From: Rhizobium rosettiformans
GTDB lineage: Bacteria > Pseudomonadota > Alphaproteobacteria > Rhizobiales > Rhizobiaceae
NCBI RefSeq assembly: GCF_016806065.1
Contig: NZ_CP032405.1
Span: 3,128,001 to 3,192,000 of the forward strand
DNA length: 64,000 bases
Reading direction: 5' to 3'
Translations under genes and position numbers: made by a program
Shown: positions 9,368 to 19,589 of the stretch, piece by piece
Layout: each line of letters begins with the position of its first letter
Position numbering within the stretch: position 1 is the stretch's first letter
Notes under the pieces: model-generated
Seen by the model: the letters and a program-made list of their open reading frames with translations, nothing else
Told to the model about the DNA's origin: nothing
Databases searched by the model: none

Positions 9368-9817
9368 TTAATCGCGGCTGTCGCCGAAGGCGTCCGGCTG
9401 CTCGTCATGCCCGCCGAATCCGTGCATGCGCAGCGCCCATTGCAGGCCCACCACGCCGCCCTTGATCGGCTGCAGGCACAGGAGGGACATGACGACGCCG
9501 ATCGGTGCCCAGATGGCAAAATGCACCCAGGCCGGCAACACGAAGACCAGATCGGTAGCCATGAAGCCGCCGACGAGAATGTGGCCGAGGATGAGGATGA
9601 CGAGATAGGCCGGCAGGTCGTCGGCCCGATGGTGGTGATAGTCCTCGCCGCAGGCCGCGCAATTGTCCACCACCTTGAGATAGCTGCGGAAGAGCTTGCC
9701 CGAGCCGCAGGACGGACATTGATTGAGCATGCCACGCTTGATCGAGCGACCAAGCGGGCGATCGGCCTTCTCGCCGTCACCATATTGGATCGTTGCCTGG
9801 GTCTGATTGCCGCTCAT
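9368..9817 (-). CDS. DUF983 family zinc-ribbon membrane protein
   Basis: A 149-residue protein with two CxxC pairs near the N-terminus (QCPSCG and NCAACG), likely a zinc ribbon, followed by two hydrophobic segments (LVILILGHILVGGFM and FAIWAPIGVVMSLLCL). This is the DUF983 architecture; function is unknown. The start at 9817 is preceded by GGAGG at good spacing. A start at 9844 would overlap the rnr stop and add nine residues. It is the last gene of a leftward topA-rnr-DUF983 operon, with a gap of about 23 bp. Confidence 0.85.
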   Translation of the reverse strand: MSGNQTQATIQYGDGEKADRPLGRSIKRGMLNQCPSCGSGKLFRSYLKVVDNCAACGEDYHHHRADDLPAYLVILILGHILVGGFMATDLVFVLPAWVHFAIWAPIGVVMSLLCLQPIKGGVVGLQWALRMHGFGGHDEQPDAFGDSRD

Positions 9818-9840
9818 CTGCTGCCTCCGGGGCGAAAGTG

Positions 9841-12204
9841 TCAACGTCGCGAGCGCGGCGGACGTGTACCGGGCTGCTTGCGCCCGTTCCGCCGTCCGGC
9901 CTTGTGGAAGGAACGCGTCGCCGCCGGCATCTTGCGTCCCTCGCTCAGCATCTCGAAGCGCAGCGCGCCGGCCAGCGGCACTGCTTCCACAAGCTTGACC
10001 TCGACGACGTCGCCGAGCTGATAACCGAGCCCGGACTTCTCGCCCGTCAGGGCCTGATGCGCTTCGTCGTAGATATAGTAGTCCCGGCCCAGTGTTGAAA
10101 CCGGGATAAAGCCATCTGCGCCAAATTGCGGCAGGGCAACGAACAGACCGGACTTGGTCACGCCGCGGATCTGCCCCTCGAACTCATCGCCGATGCGTCC
10201 GGCAAGATGATGCGCGATCAAGCGGTTGACCGTGTCGCGCTCGGCCGCCATCGCGCGGCGCTCAAAGGTCGAGATCTCGGCGGCGATATCCTCGAGGCTC
10301 GCTTCCTCGTCCGGCGTGATCCCGCCTTCGCCCAAGCCCAGCGACCCCACCAGCGCCCGATGCACGATCAGGTCGGCATAACGGCGGATCGGCGAGGTGA
10401 AATGGGCGTATTTCATAAGGTTGAGGCCGAAATGGCCGATATTCTCGGGGCTGTAGATCGCCTGGCTCTGGCTGCGCAGCACCATCTCGTTGACGATGGT
10501 CTGATGCGGCGTGTCCTCGGCTTTCGCCAGAATGCCGTTGAACGAGTTGGAGCGCATGTTGCCGCCCTTGACCAGCGACATGCCGAGCGTTGCAAGAAAC
10601 TCTCGCAGGACTTCCTGCTTGGCGAGTGTCGGTGCGTCATGGATGCGGTAGATCAGCGGTTGGCGCTTCTTCTCCAGCGTCTCGGCAGCCGCGACGTTCG
10701 CCTGGATCATCATTTCTTCGATCAGCTTGTGGGCGTCGAGCCTCTCGGGCACATGCACGCGATCGACCGTGCCGTCTTCCTTGAGGATGATCTTGCGCTC
10801 CGGCATGTCGAGTTCGAGCGGCTGGCGACGGTCACGGCCGCGCTTCATCACGGCGTAAGCATGCCACAGGGGCTTCAGGATCGGCTCCAGCAACGGACCG
10901 GTCTTGTCATCGGGCTTGCCGTCGATGGCGGCCTGCGCCTGTTGGTAGGACAGCTTGGCCGCGCTCTTCATCATGATGCGATGAAAGGTGTGGCTCGCCT
11001 TGCGGCCCTCATGCGAGAAGACCATGCGCACGGCGAGCGCCGGACGGTCGACGCCTTCGCGCAGCGAGCAGAGATCGTTCGAGATCCGCTCGGGCAGCAT
11101 CGGCACGACACGATCGGGGAAATAGACGGAATTGCCGCGTTTCAGAGCTTCGCGATCCAGCGCCGATTTCGGCCGGATGTAATAGGAGACATCGGCGATC
11201 GCCACCGTCACGATCACGCCGTCAGGATTGTCCGGCGAGGTGTCGAGCTCGGCATAGACGGCGTCGTCATGGTCCTTGGCATCATGCGGGTCGATGGTGA
11301 TGAGCGGCAGGTCGCGCCAGTCTTCCCGATGCGACATGGAAGCAGGCTTGGCGGCCTCGGCCTCCGAGATCACCGACTGCGGAAAGATGTGCGGAATGCC
11401 ATGAGCGTGGATTGCGATCATCGAGATCGCCTTTTCCGAGGCAACCGATCCGACGACGTTGAGTACCTTGGCCCGCGCCAGGCCGAAACGAGCTGAACGA
11501 CCGACCTCCACCTCGACGAGGTCGCCATCCTTGGCCTCGCCGATGTCGCTGGCGTCGATCTGCATTTCCTCGCCGCGGCGCTCGATCGGCATCAGGCGCG
11601 CGCCACCGTCAGGCATCATCCGTACCACGCCCATCACGGCGCCGACATGGCGATCGAGGATCTTGATCACGCGGGCGGTATAGGCCGGGCCGGAGCGGTC
11701 CTTGTTGGCGAAGATCTTGGCGAGCACACGGTCGCCAAGGCCACCAACAGGCGCCTTGCCCTTGGAACGGTCGGAACTCGACTGGCGGATCAGAACGGCC
11801 GGTGCCGCGCCTGCCTCTTCCGGCCACTCGGCCGGCCGGCCGATCAACTCGCCGTCCTTGTCGCGCGTGGTGATGTCGAGAACCGTGACCGGGGGCAGGG
11901 CGCCGGGTCGTGTTAGCGACTTGCGGCTCTTCTGCACGAGGCCGTCCTCTTCAAGATCCTTCAGCGCCTGCTTCAACTCGACGCGCTGCTCGCCCTTCAG
12001 CCCGAAAGCCTTGGCGATCTCGCGCTTCGAGGCGCGATCCGGATTGTCGGTGATGAACTGCATGAGCACTTCACGAGGCGGCACTTCCCCATGGATTAAG
12101 GCCGTGGGGTTTTCGGTCCTAGCCTTGGCCGCGCCTTCCGCCCGCCGGCTCTTGCGGTTACCGGAGCCGGGTGTTTCGGAGGGGTCGCGGTGTCTCTTGC
12201 TCAA
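9841..12204 (-). CDS. rnr: Ribonuclease R
   Basis: 3'-5' exoribonuclease able to degrade structured RNA. 787 residues: an N-terminal winged-helix region (about 50-110), cold-shock-type OB domains, the RNB catalytic domain with ITIDPHDAKDHDDAVYAE carrying the metal-binding Asp residues, and a C-terminal S1 domain (GRIGDEFEGQIRGVTKSGLFVAL). The ends are rich in Arg/Lys, as in other RNase R proteins. Its ATG overlaps the topA stop by 4 bp (ATGA), indicating translational coupling. Confidence 0.95.
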   Translation of the reverse strand: MSKRHRDPSETPGSGNRKSRRAEGAAKARTENPTALIHGEVPPREVLMQFITDNPDRASKREIAKAFGLKGEQRVELKQALKDLEEDGLVQKSRKSLTRPGALPPVTVLDITTRDKDGELIGRPAEWPEEAGAAPAVLIRQSSSDRSKGKAPVGGLGDRVLAKIFANKDRSGPAYTARVIKILDRHVGAVMGVVRMMPDGGARLMPIERRGEEMQIDASDIGEAKDGDLVEVEVGRSARFGLARAKVLNVVGSVASEKAISMIAIHAHGIPHIFPQSVISEAEAAKPASMSHREDWRDLPLITIDPHDAKDHDDAVYAELDTSPDNPDGVIVTVAIADVSYYIRPKSALDREALKRGNSVYFPDRVVPMLPERISNDLCSLREGVDRPALAVRMVFSHEGRKASHTFHRIMMKSAAKLSYQQAQAAIDGKPDDKTGPLLEPILKPLWHAYAVMKRGRDRRQPLELDMPERKIILKEDGTVDRVHVPERLDAHKLIEEMMIQANVAAAETLEKKRQPLIYRIHDAPTLAKQEVLREFLATLGMSLVKGGNMRSNSFNGILAKAEDTPHQTIVNEMVLRSQSQAIYSPENIGHFGLNLMKYAHFTSPIRRYADLIVHRALVGSLGLGEGGITPDEEASLEDIAAEISTFERRAMAAERDTVNRLIAHHLAGRIGDEFEGQIRGVTKSGLFVALPQFGADGFIPVSTLGRDYYIYDEAHQALTGEKSGLGYQLGDVVEVKLVEAVPLAGALRFEMLSEGRKMPAATRSFHKAGRRNGRKQPGTRPPRSRR

Positions 12205-14900
12205 GTCGCACTCTTCTTCGTTGTCTTTGCTTTTGTGGCCGTCTTGGCCGGCGCCTTCTTGGTGGCTGCAGCTTTCGGCTTCGCGACCGTCTTCTTCGGC
12301 TTTGCCGCCGCACCGTCTTCCGACTTTGCCTTGGCAGACTTGGCCGGAGCCTTCTTGGCCTTGCTCTTGCCGCCGCTATCCTTGGCCGCCCGCTCGGCGA
12401 TCAGCACCAGGGCTTCCTCGACGGTGACGCTTTGCGGATCCTTGCCCTTCGGCAGGGTGGCATTCACCTTGCCCCAATTGACATAGGGACCAAAACGACC
12501 TTCACGGACCGTCATGGCGCCACCGTCAGGATGCTCTCCGAGCTCCTTCAGCGCAACCGCAGCCGTGCGGCCACGGCCGCCCGGATTGGCCTTCTTTTCG
12601 GCAAGCACGGTGACGGCACGGTTGAGGCCGATCGAAAGCACGTCCTCTATCCCTTCGAGGTTGGCATAGGTGCCGTCATGCAGCACGAAGGGCCCGTAGC
12701 GGCCGAGCCCGGCCGAAATCATCTTGCCGGTTTCCGGATGCACCCCCACGTCGCGCGGCAGCGACAGAAGCGACAGCGCCTTTTCGAAATCGATATCCGC
12801 TGGCGCCCATCCCTTCGGCAGCGAGGAGCGCTTGGCCTCCTTGCCATCGCCGCGCTGGACGTAAGGTCCGAAACGACCAGAGCGCAGCGTTATCTCTTCC
12901 TCTGTCACCGGATCCTTGCCGAGTGCCCGTGGCTCATTGCCGCCGGCTTCGGCTTCGGCACCGCCGTCGCTGGTCAGCTGGCGGGTGAAGTTGCACTCCG
13001 GATAGTTCGAACAGCCGACAAAGGCGCCGTATTTGCCGAGCTTCAGCGACAGATTGCCCGTGCCGCAGACCTGGCAGATGCGCGGATCGGACCCGTCCTC
13101 GCGCTTCGGGAAGACGAGCGGCGCCAGCGCCTCGTTCAGCGCGTCGAGCACGTTCGTGACGCGCAGTTCCTTGGTGTCTTCGATCTGGGCGAAGAAATCC
13201 TGCCAGAAGGCGCGCAACACGTCCTTCCAGTTCAACTCGCCGGCCGAGATCTTGTCGAGCTTCTCTTCAAGATCGGCCGTGAAGTCGTATTCGACATATT
13301 TGGTGAAGAAGTTCTCGAGGAAGGCCGTGACCAGCCGTCCCTTCGAATGCGGGATCAGCTTGCGCTTGTCCATGATGACATATTCGCGGTCGCTGAGCGT
13401 CTTCAGTGTCGCGGCATAGGTCGACGGACGGCCGATGCCGAGCTCTTCCATCTTCTTGATCAGCGAGGCTTCCGAATAACGCGGCGGCGGCTCGGTGAAA
13501 TGCTGGCTCGAATTGATCTTGTTCTTGGCCAAGGCCTCGCGGGCATTGATCTCGGGCAGGCGACCATCCTCGTCGTCGCCATCCTCCGCCGGTTCGCCCT
13601 CTTCGCGCTGGTCGGTATAGGCGGCAATGAAGCCGTCAAAGCGGATGACGGAGCCGACGGCACGCAGGCCTGCCTTGTCGCCCTTGTTGTCAGCCAGGAT
13701 CTCGACCGTGGTCCGCTCGATTTCGGCAGACGCCATCTGGCTGGCGATACCGCGCTTCCAGATCAGGTCATAGAGACGCAGCTGGTCGGCGTCGAGGAAG
13801 CGGCGCACCTTGTCCGGCGAACGGTTGAAGTCGGTCGGGCGGATCGCTTCGTGGGCTTCCTGGGCGTTCTTCGCCTTGGTCGAATAGATGCGCGCCTTTT
13901 CCGGCACGTAGCGCGGACCGAATTGATCGAGAACAGCCGAACGCGCAGCCTCGATCGCTTCAGGCGCCATCTGCACGCCGTCGGTACGCATATAGGTGAT
14001 CAGACCGACGGTCTCACCGCCGATATCGATGCCTTCATAGAGCTTCTGCGCCACCTGCATGGTGCGCGAGGCCGAGAAGCCGAGCTTCGAGGATGCGGCC
14101 TGCTGCAGGGTTGAAGTGGTGAAGGGCGGGCCTGGATTGCGCTTGACCGGCTTTGCCTCGACGCTGTCGACAGCAAAGGCTGCACCTTCGAGCAGGGCCT
14201 TGATGCCGGCTGCCTGATCACCATTGGTGACCGAGTTGCGCTGCATGCGCTTGCCTTGATGCGAGACGAGCTTCGCCTCGAATTCGTCACCGCGCGGTGT
14301 CTTCAGAAGCGCGGAGATGTTCCAGTATTCTTCTGCGACGAAGCGTTCGATCTCGGTTTCACGGTCGCAAACGAGGCGTAGCGCCACCGACTGCACGCGG
14401 CCGGCTGAGCGGGCACCCGGCAGCTTGCGCCAGAGAACCGGCGACAGATTGAAGCCGACGAGATAGTCGAGCGCGCGGCGGGCGAGATAGGCATCGACCA
14501 GCGGTGTGTCGATATCGCGCGGATTGGCCATGGCATCGAGCACGGCCTTCTTGGTGATCGCGTTGAACACGACGCGCTTTACCGGCTTGTCGCCGATCAC
14601 CTTCTTCTTTTTCAGAAGGTCGAGCACGTGCCACGAAATCGCTTCCCCTTCGCGATCAGGGTCGGTCGCGAGAAACAGGCCGTCGGAGGACTTCACCGCA
14701 TCGGCAATGTCCTTCATGCGCTTTTGCGAGGCCGTATCGACCTCCCAGAACATCTCGAAATCCTGGTCTGGCAGAACGGAGCCATCCTTGGCCGGCAGAT
14801 CGCGCACATGGCCGAATGAGGCGAGCACCTTGTATCCGGGACCTAGATACTTGTTGATCGTCTTGGCCTTGGCCGGGGATTCTACGACTACGACGTTCAT
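12201..14900 (-). CDS. topA: DNA topoisomerase I
   Basis: Type IA topoisomerase that relaxes negative supercoils. 899 residues: an N-terminal Toprim domain (VVVESPAKAKTINKYLG, DPDREGEAISWH), the catalytic tyrosine in GLITYMRTDG near residue 310, one C4 zinc finger (CQVCG...CSNYPEC) near 600, then several TopA C-terminal repeats (LRSGRFGPYVQRG, VREGRFGPYVNWG). The tail is almost entirely Lys/Ala, as in rhizobial TopA, and probably binds DNA non-specifically. It is the first gene of the topA-rnr pair. Confidence 0.97.
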   Translation of the reverse strand: MNVVVVESPAKAKTINKYLGPGYKVLASFGHVRDLPAKDGSVLPDQDFEMFWEVDTASQKRMKDIADAVKSSDGLFLATDPDREGEAISWHVLDLLKKKKVIGDKPVKRVVFNAITKKAVLDAMANPRDIDTPLVDAYLARRALDYLVGFNLSPVLWRKLPGARSAGRVQSVALRLVCDRETEIERFVAEEYWNISALLKTPRGDEFEAKLVSHQGKRMQRNSVTNGDQAAGIKALLEGAAFAVDSVEAKPVKRNPGPPFTTSTLQQAASSKLGFSASRTMQVAQKLYEGIDIGGETVGLITYMRTDGVQMAPEAIEAARSAVLDQFGPRYVPEKARIYSTKAKNAQEAHEAIRPTDFNRSPDKVRRFLDADQLRLYDLIWKRGIASQMASAEIERTTVEILADNKGDKAGLRAVGSVIRFDGFIAAYTDQREEGEPAEDGDDEDGRLPEINAREALAKNKINSSQHFTEPPPRYSEASLIKKMEELGIGRPSTYAATLKTLSDREYVIMDKRKLIPHSKGRLVTAFLENFFTKYVEYDFTADLEEKLDKISAGELNWKDVLRAFWQDFFAQIEDTKELRVTNVLDALNEALAPLVFPKREDGSDPRICQVCGTGNLSLKLGKYGAFVGCSNYPECNFTRQLTSDGGAEAEAGGNEPRALGKDPVTEEEITLRSGRFGPYVQRGDGKEAKRSSLPKGWAPADIDFEKALSLLSLPRDVGVHPETGKMISAGLGRYGPFVLHDGTYANLEGIEDVLSIGLNRAVTVLAEKKANPGGRGRTAAVALKELGEHPDGGAMTVREGRFGPYVNWGKVNATLPKGKDPQSVTVEEALVLIAERAAKDSGGKSKAKKAPAKSAKAKSEDGAAAKPKKTVAKPKAAATKKAPAKTATKAKTTKKSAT

Positions 14901-15145
14901 TGGACAGCTATACCTTCAACGCATCCGATCAGCGGCACCGCACCACAGTCTTCGGAACACGGTTTTCCGACATGGAGGGCGAAACGGCTGCGGTCAAGAG
15001 GCGGGGCCTATTTTCCGACCTATGGATATATGCAACCTGTGGGGGATCATAGGTAGATTGCAATCTTAGATAAATGGTCTATTGTGTTTTACCGGGGATG
15101 GCGAGGCTGGGTTGTGACGGCCTCTTCGGAAGACGGACAAGAGCG

Positions 15146-15379
15146 ATGGCACGAGACACAGTCGACATGAACGGTCGCGCGACCCGCACGATGGAAAACA
15201 TCGCATACATCCGTCAGATGCTCGCCGAGTTGCGGCTGGTTGCCGAAAACGAAGGGGCGGAAATGCTCTGTTATCTGATCGAGATGGCCTATGTCGAAGC
15301 CGGCGATGTCCAGTCCGGCCGTCGTTCGCTTTCAATCCATCATGCTCAGCGAGACAAACCCTCCCGCATGCCGCTCTAG
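15146..15379 (+). CDS. Small conserved hypothetical protein
   Basis: A 77-residue protein reading MARDTVDMNGRATRTMENIA at its start and rich in helix-forming residues in the middle (YIRQMLAELRLVAENEGAEM, then LCYLIEMAYVEAGD). I recall similar small proteins in other Rhizobiaceae, but this is memory and not a search. Function is unknown; no signal or membrane segment is seen. The ATG at 15146 is chosen because the residues before it look random. The 3' end overlaps the convergent dprA by 48 bp. Confidence 0.65.
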   Translation: MARDTVDMNGRATRTMENIAYIRQMLAELRLVAENEGAEMLCYLIEMAYVEAGDVQSGRRSLSIHHAQRDKPSRMPL

Positions 15380-16486
15380 CCGCCCGGCGATATCGAGCTC
15401 CAGCAAGACCAGATACACCGAAGACGCCGGCAAGGCCGTGTGACGGATGATATCGTCGATCTCGACGGGCGTCGGGCCGAGCGCCTGCACGATGACGAGC
15501 CGTTCGTCATCATTCGGCGGAGGAGCAAGCGGTCTGTCTCCCGCCTCGTCGGCAGGCTCGTCTGCCTCGGTCGGGCTGAAGAGATCAAGTTCGGAAATCG
15601 GCGCCAGCGCCTGCAACACATCCTGTGGTCTGGTGGTGACGGTCGCTCCGTCCTTGAGCAGACCGTTTGTGCCCTCGCAGCGCGGATCGAGGGGTGAGCC
15701 GGGAACCGCAAAGACCTGGCGACCGAATTCCCCCGCAAGTCTTGCGGTGATCAGCGATCCGGACCGCGCTGCCGCCTCAATGACCACCACGCCCAGAGCC
15801 ACACCAGCGATCAGCCGGTTGCGTCGGGGAAAATCGCGCGCCCGCGGTTCCCAGCCGAAGGGCATCTCGGAAATGGCGAGACCGCGACCGCTGCAGATCT
15901 GGTCCAGAAGATCGATGTTCTCGGGAGGGTAGGGCTGATCGAGGCCGCCGGCCATGGCTGCAATTGTGCCGGTGTCGAGGCTGGCCCGATGGGCTGAGGC
16001 ATCAATGCCGCGAGCAAGGCCGGACACGATGGTATAGCCGGCACGCCCGATCTCCCGCGCCATCATCGCCGCAAATTTCGCACCGCTGATCGAGGCGTTG
16101 CGCGATCCGACGATGCCGACGGCCGGAAGGCTCGCGACCTCAAGGTCGCCCTTGGCGGCAATCAGGGGAGGGGCCGCATCGATCTGTCGGAGTGCGGCGG
16201 GATAGTCGGGCTCGCCGATGCCGATGAATCGCGCGCCGAAACGAGAGGCTGTCTCGATTTCGCGCTCGGCCTCACCAACGGTTGCGATGCGAATGCTGCG
16301 GGTCGATCCGCCCCGCCTCGAAAGCTCCGGAAGGGCCTCGATCGCCGTCTCGGCCGAGCCGAAGTGGTTGATCAGGTCCCGGAAAGTGGCGGGGCCGACA
16401 TTGTCGCTGCGGATCAGCCTCAGCCAGGCGATCCTCTGGCGGTCCGTCAGCGCAATCCCCTTTCGTCTTGCGCCGCCTGAACCCAT
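15332..16486 (-). CDS. dprA: DNA-processing protein DprA/Smf
   Basis: Loads RecA on incoming single-stranded DNA during transformation. 384 residues: an N-terminal helical SAM-like part, the Rossmann-fold core with VGSRNASISGAKFAAMMARE and SGLARGIDASAHRASL, then GSPLDPRCEGTNGLLKDGA, and a C-terminal winged helix (about 315-375). The family is widespread and does not by itself prove natural competence. It is followed leftward by nothing co-directional and preceded by plsY on the same strand with only 9 bp between them. Confidence 0.93.
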   Translation of the reverse strand: MGSGGARRKGIALTDRQRIAWLRLIRSDNVGPATFRDLINHFGSAETAIEALPELSRRGGSTRSIRIATVGEAEREIETASRFGARFIGIGEPDYPAALRQIDAAPPLIAAKGDLEVASLPAVGIVGSRNASISGAKFAAMMAREIGRAGYTIVSGLARGIDASAHRASLDTGTIAAMAGGLDQPYPPENIDLLDQICSGRGLAISEMPFGWEPRARDFPRRNRLIAGVALGVVVIEAAARSGSLITARLAGEFGRQVFAVPGSPLDPRCEGTNGLLKDGATVTTRPQDVLQALAPISELDLFSPTEADEPADEAGDRPLAPPPNDDERLVIVQALGPTPVEIDDIIRHTALPASSVYLVLLELDIAGRLERHAGGFVSLSMMD

Positions 16487-16495
16487 GGCTCTCCT

Positions 16496-17107
16496 CTAGC
16501 CTTTTTTGCCGATCTTGCTCTCGGTTCCCGCGATCAGCCGCCCGATATTCTCTTTGTGACGCCAGTAGGTGATGACGGTCATGACCGCCGTCACGATCGC
16601 AGCCTCTTCAACCCCAAGTATCCACAATACAACCGGGATGACAAGTGTGGCGATGAGCGCGGACAACGAAGAGTAGCGGGTGATGAAGGCAACCGAGAGC
16701 CAGACGATGGCGAAGACAAGAACCATGAGAGGCGCAACGCCGAGCAGCGTGCCGATATAGGTTGCGACACCCTTGCCGCCCTTGAAGCCAAGCCAGATGG
16801 GGAAAAGGTGACCGATAAAGGCTGCGAAGCCGCCGAAGAGAGCAGCATTGTGACCGAAGACCGCATGCGCGATCAGGGCTGCAGCCGTGGCCTTCAGCGC
16901 ATCAAGGAGGAGGGTGGCGGCCGCCAGCTTCTTGTTGCCGGTGCGCAGCACGTTTGTCGCGCCGATATTGCCCGAGCCGATCGAGCGCAGGTCGCCGAGG
17001 CCAGCCATCTTGGTCAGCACCAGCCCGAAGGGGATGGAGCCGAGCAGGTAACCGAACAGGAGGACGATGGCGAGGTTGCCCCAGCCGAGGGCGGAAATGT
17101 CGATCAT
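16496..17107 (-). CDS. plsY: Glycerol-3-phosphate acyltransferase PlsY
   Basis: Inner-membrane enzyme that transfers the acyl group of acyl-phosphate to glycerol-3-phosphate, the first step of phospholipid synthesis. The 203 residues hold five hydrophobic segments and the three conserved motifs: [11 protein letters not shown] with [14 protein letters not shown], the GKGVAT glycine-rich loop ([14 protein letters not shown]), and [10 protein letters not shown] near the end. The start at 17107 gives [16 protein letters not shown], matching the family; a longer frame upstream has no family match. It lies in a leftward run pyrB-pyrX-plsY-dprA. Confidence 0.95.
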   Translation of the reverse strand: MIDISALGWGNLAIVLLFGYLLGSIPFGLVLTKMAGLGDLRSIGSGNIGATNVLRTGNKKLAAATLLLDALKATAAALIAHAVFGHNAALFGGFAAFIGHLFPIWLGFKGGKGVATYIGTLLGVAPLMVLVFAIVWLSVAFITRYSSLSALIATLVIPVVLWILGVEEAAIVTAVMTVITYWRHKENIGRLIAGTESKIGKKG

Positions 17108-17129
17108 GGGTATCCCTGTCCCCTTTGGT

Positions 17130-18422
17130 CTAGAGCGAGTGGACGCACTGGCCTGCAACATAGGTTGCAACGGCCCGGCCCGAGAAGCGCGCATCTTCGA
17201 AAGGCGTGTTCTTCGAGCGTGCAAGAAGACTGTCGCGTAACACGAGCCACGGCTCGTCGAGATCGACGAGCGTGATGTCGCCGTGAGCTCCCGGCTTCAG
17301 CGTGCCACCGGGAAGGCCAAAGATTTCGGCGGGCCTCGTCGACATGGCATCGATCAGCCGCATCAGCGGCACCTGGCCGGCATGGTGCAGCCGAAGCGCT
17401 GCCGACAGCATGGTTTCGAGCCCGATTGCCCCGTCCGCCGCCTCGCCGAAGGGCAGGCGCTTGGTGTCGACGTCCTGCGGATCATGCGAGGAAACGATGA
17501 TGTCTATCTGCCCCTTGGCCAGCGCATCGACCATCGCCATGCGATCGTCTTCCGAGCGCAGCGGCGGATAGAGCTTGAAGAAGGTCCTGTACTCGCCGAT
17601 GTCGTTTTCGTTGAGGCTCAGGTGATTGATCGAGATGCCGCAGGTGACCTTGGCACCGCGCTTGCGCCCGAGCTCAATCGCCTCGACCGATTCTGGAATG
17701 GAGATCTGCGAGGCGTGATACTTGGCCCGCGTCAGTGCTGCGATCCTGAGGTCGCGCTCCAGGGGAATGAGTTCGGTTTCACGCGGAATGCCGCCGAGCC
17801 CAAGCCAGCTTGCGAGCAGTCCCTCGTTCATCACGCCATTGGCAGCGAGATACTTCTCCCGCGTTTCGAGCGCGATCACGGCGCCGAATTCGCGGGCATA
17901 AGTCATCGCGCGACGCAAAACCTGTGTGTCGTTGAGCCCGTGGCGGCCATTGGTGAAGGCGACAGCGCCAGCCTGCTGCAGGAGGCCCATCTCTGTCATC
18001 TCGGCGCTGGTCATGCCCTTGGTCAGAGCCGCTGCCGGATAGACGCGGACATCGGCCGTATCGCGGGCCGTCTTCTTGACGAACTCCACAAGCGCGATGT
18101 CATCGATGACGGGATCCGTTTCCGGCATCATGATGAAAGAGGTAATGCCGCCGGCCGCTGCCGCCTTGCTGGCCGAGGCGATGGTTTCGCGGTGTTCTGC
18201 TCCGGGCTCGCCGACGAAGACGCGGGCATCCACGAGACCTGGGATGGCGGTGAGGCTTCTGCAGTCACGGATTTCGGCGCCCTCGGGCGCGCCCTGGTTT
18301 TGCGCATCGGCGCCGGACGCGAGGATCTTGCCGTCGGCACCGACGATGATGGTCCCGATTTCGTCGAGCTTGCGCGAGGGATCGACGATGCGAGCATTCT
18401 TGAGAACGAGAGGCTTTTTCAT
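17130..18422 (-). CDS. pyrX: Dihydroorotase-like protein lacking catalytic residues (PyrX/PyrC')
   Basis: Amidohydrolase-fold homologue of dihydroorotase, 430 residues, encoded with pyrB. The usual metal-binding HxH after PGLID is replaced: residues 65-69 read DARVF, so both His are lost. The region that normally holds the late catalytic Asp (TDHAPH) reads SSHDPQ. The fold-defining sequence [20 protein letters not shown] remains. In Pseudomonas a similar inactive pyrC' subunit is needed to assemble aspartate transcarbamoylase; I infer that role here. A true dihydroorotase must be encoded elsewhere. The start overlaps the pyrB stop by 4 bp. Confidence 0.85.
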   Translation of the reverse strand: MKKPLVLKNARIVDPSRKLDEIGTIIVGADGKILASGADAQNQGAPEGAEIRDCRSLTAIPGLVDARVFVGEPGAEHRETIASASKAAAAGGITSFIMMPETDPVIDDIALVEFVKKTARDTADVRVYPAAALTKGMTSAEMTEMGLLQQAGAVAFTNGRHGLNDTQVLRRAMTYAREFGAVIALETREKYLAANGVMNEGLLASWLGLGGIPRETELIPLERDLRIAALTRAKYHASQISIPESVEAIELGRKRGAKVTCGISINHLSLNENDIGEYRTFFKLYPPLRSEDDRMAMVDALAKGQIDIIVSSHDPQDVDTKRLPFGEAADGAIGLETMLSAALRLHHAGQVPLMRLIDAMSTRPAEIFGLPGGTLKPGAHGDITLVDLDEPWLVLRDSLLARSKNTPFEDARFSGRAVATYVAGQCVHSL

Positions 18423-19375
18423 GCGCCCATTCCCTCCGAACGCGGTCCCTGGTTCTGCGAGACGAGCAGAGTTTCCATGACGGCCATGCGAACCGCGACC
18501 CCCATCTCGACCTGGCTTTCGATCACGCTCTGCGGACCGTCTGCGACTTCAGACGCGATCTCGACGCCCCGGTTCATCGGGCCCGGATGCATCACGAGCG
18601 CATCCTCCTTGGCGGCCTTCAGCTTTTCGGCATCCAAACCATAGAAGTGGAAATACTCACGCACCGACGGCACAAAGGAGCCGGACATGCGCTCGCGCTG
18701 CAGCCGCAGCATCATCACGACGTCGGCATCCTTCAGGCCTTCCTTCATGTCATGGAAGACCTCGCAGCCCATGTCGGCGATCCCGGCCGGCAGAAGCGTC
18801 GCCGGTGCCACGACCCGGACGCGGGCGCCCATGGCATTGAGCAGCAGGATGTTGGAGCGCGCGACGCGCGAATGCAGGACGTCACCGCAGATCGCGACGA
18901 TGATGCGCGACAGCTTGCCCTTGGCACGGCGGATGGTGAGCGCATCGAGCAGCGCCTGGGTCGGATGCTCGTGCTGCCCGTCACCGGCATTGACCACCGA
19001 GCAGGCGACCTTTTGCGACAGAAGCGCGGCAGCGCCCGCCGAAGAATGGCGCACCACGAGCACATCAGGCCGCATGGCGTTCAGCGTCATGGCCGTGTCG
19101 ATCAGCGTCTCACCCTTTTTGACGGATGAATTTCCGACCGACATGTTCATCACGTCGGCGCCGAGGCGCTTGCCCGCCAGCTCGAACGAGGCTTGCGTCC
19201 GCGTGGAGGCTTCGAAGAAGAGGTTGATCTGGGTGAGGCCCCTCAGCGTGGAAGTCTTCTTCTCCCGCTGGCGGCTGATTTTGACGGCTTCGTCTGCCTT
19301 GTCCAACAGGAACGTGATGTCCTGCTCGGTAAGGCCCTTGATGCCGATGAGATGGCGATGGGGAAAGAAGACCAT
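18419..19375 (-). CDS. pyrB: Aspartate carbamoyltransferase catalytic subunit
   Basis: Second step of pyrimidine synthesis, condensing carbamoyl phosphate with aspartate. 318 residues. Carbamoyl-phosphate contacts are seen in [20 protein letters not shown], with [11 protein letters not shown] and [10 protein letters not shown] following. The aspartate side includes [10 protein letters not shown] and [11 protein letters not shown]. No pyrI gene is present; instead the inactive dihydroorotase-like gene is coupled through an ATGA overlap, typical of the PyrB-PyrX type enzyme. The ATG at 19375 is preceded by AGGAGG. Confidence 0.96.
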   Translation of the reverse strand: MVFFPHRHLIGIKGLTEQDITFLLDKADEAVKISRQREKKTSTLRGLTQINLFFEASTRTQASFELAGKRLGADVMNMSVGNSSVKKGETLIDTAMTLNAMRPDVLVVRHSSAGAAALLSQKVACSVVNAGDGQHEHPTQALLDALTIRRAKGKLSRIIVAICGDVLHSRVARSNILLLNAMGARVRVVAPATLLPAGIADMGCEVFHDMKEGLKDADVVMMLRLQRERMSGSFVPSVREYFHFYGLDAEKLKAAKEDALVMHPGPMNRGVEIASEVADGPQSVIESQVEMGVAVRMAVMETLLVSQNQGPRSEGMGA

Positions 19376-19589
19376 GGACGTCCTCCTGAGATGTCACGCG
19401 GTCTATAAAGTGTGGGATCGGACCCGGCAAGCACATGCTAGGTGGATTGACGCACGGTCCCCATGTAATAGGAGCGAATGCACGGTAGGGAACACCGGCG
19501 GTTTCGCCTTGGATGCTCCAACCGCAATGGATGACGAAGACGAAGCGTTGGCGGACCAACCTGCGTCTCCCACAAGATCGGCAGGATTG

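Noticed and set aside
10126..14114. Long plus-strand frames opposite rnr and topA
   Set aside because: Antisense shadows of well conserved genes, with atypical amino-acid composition.
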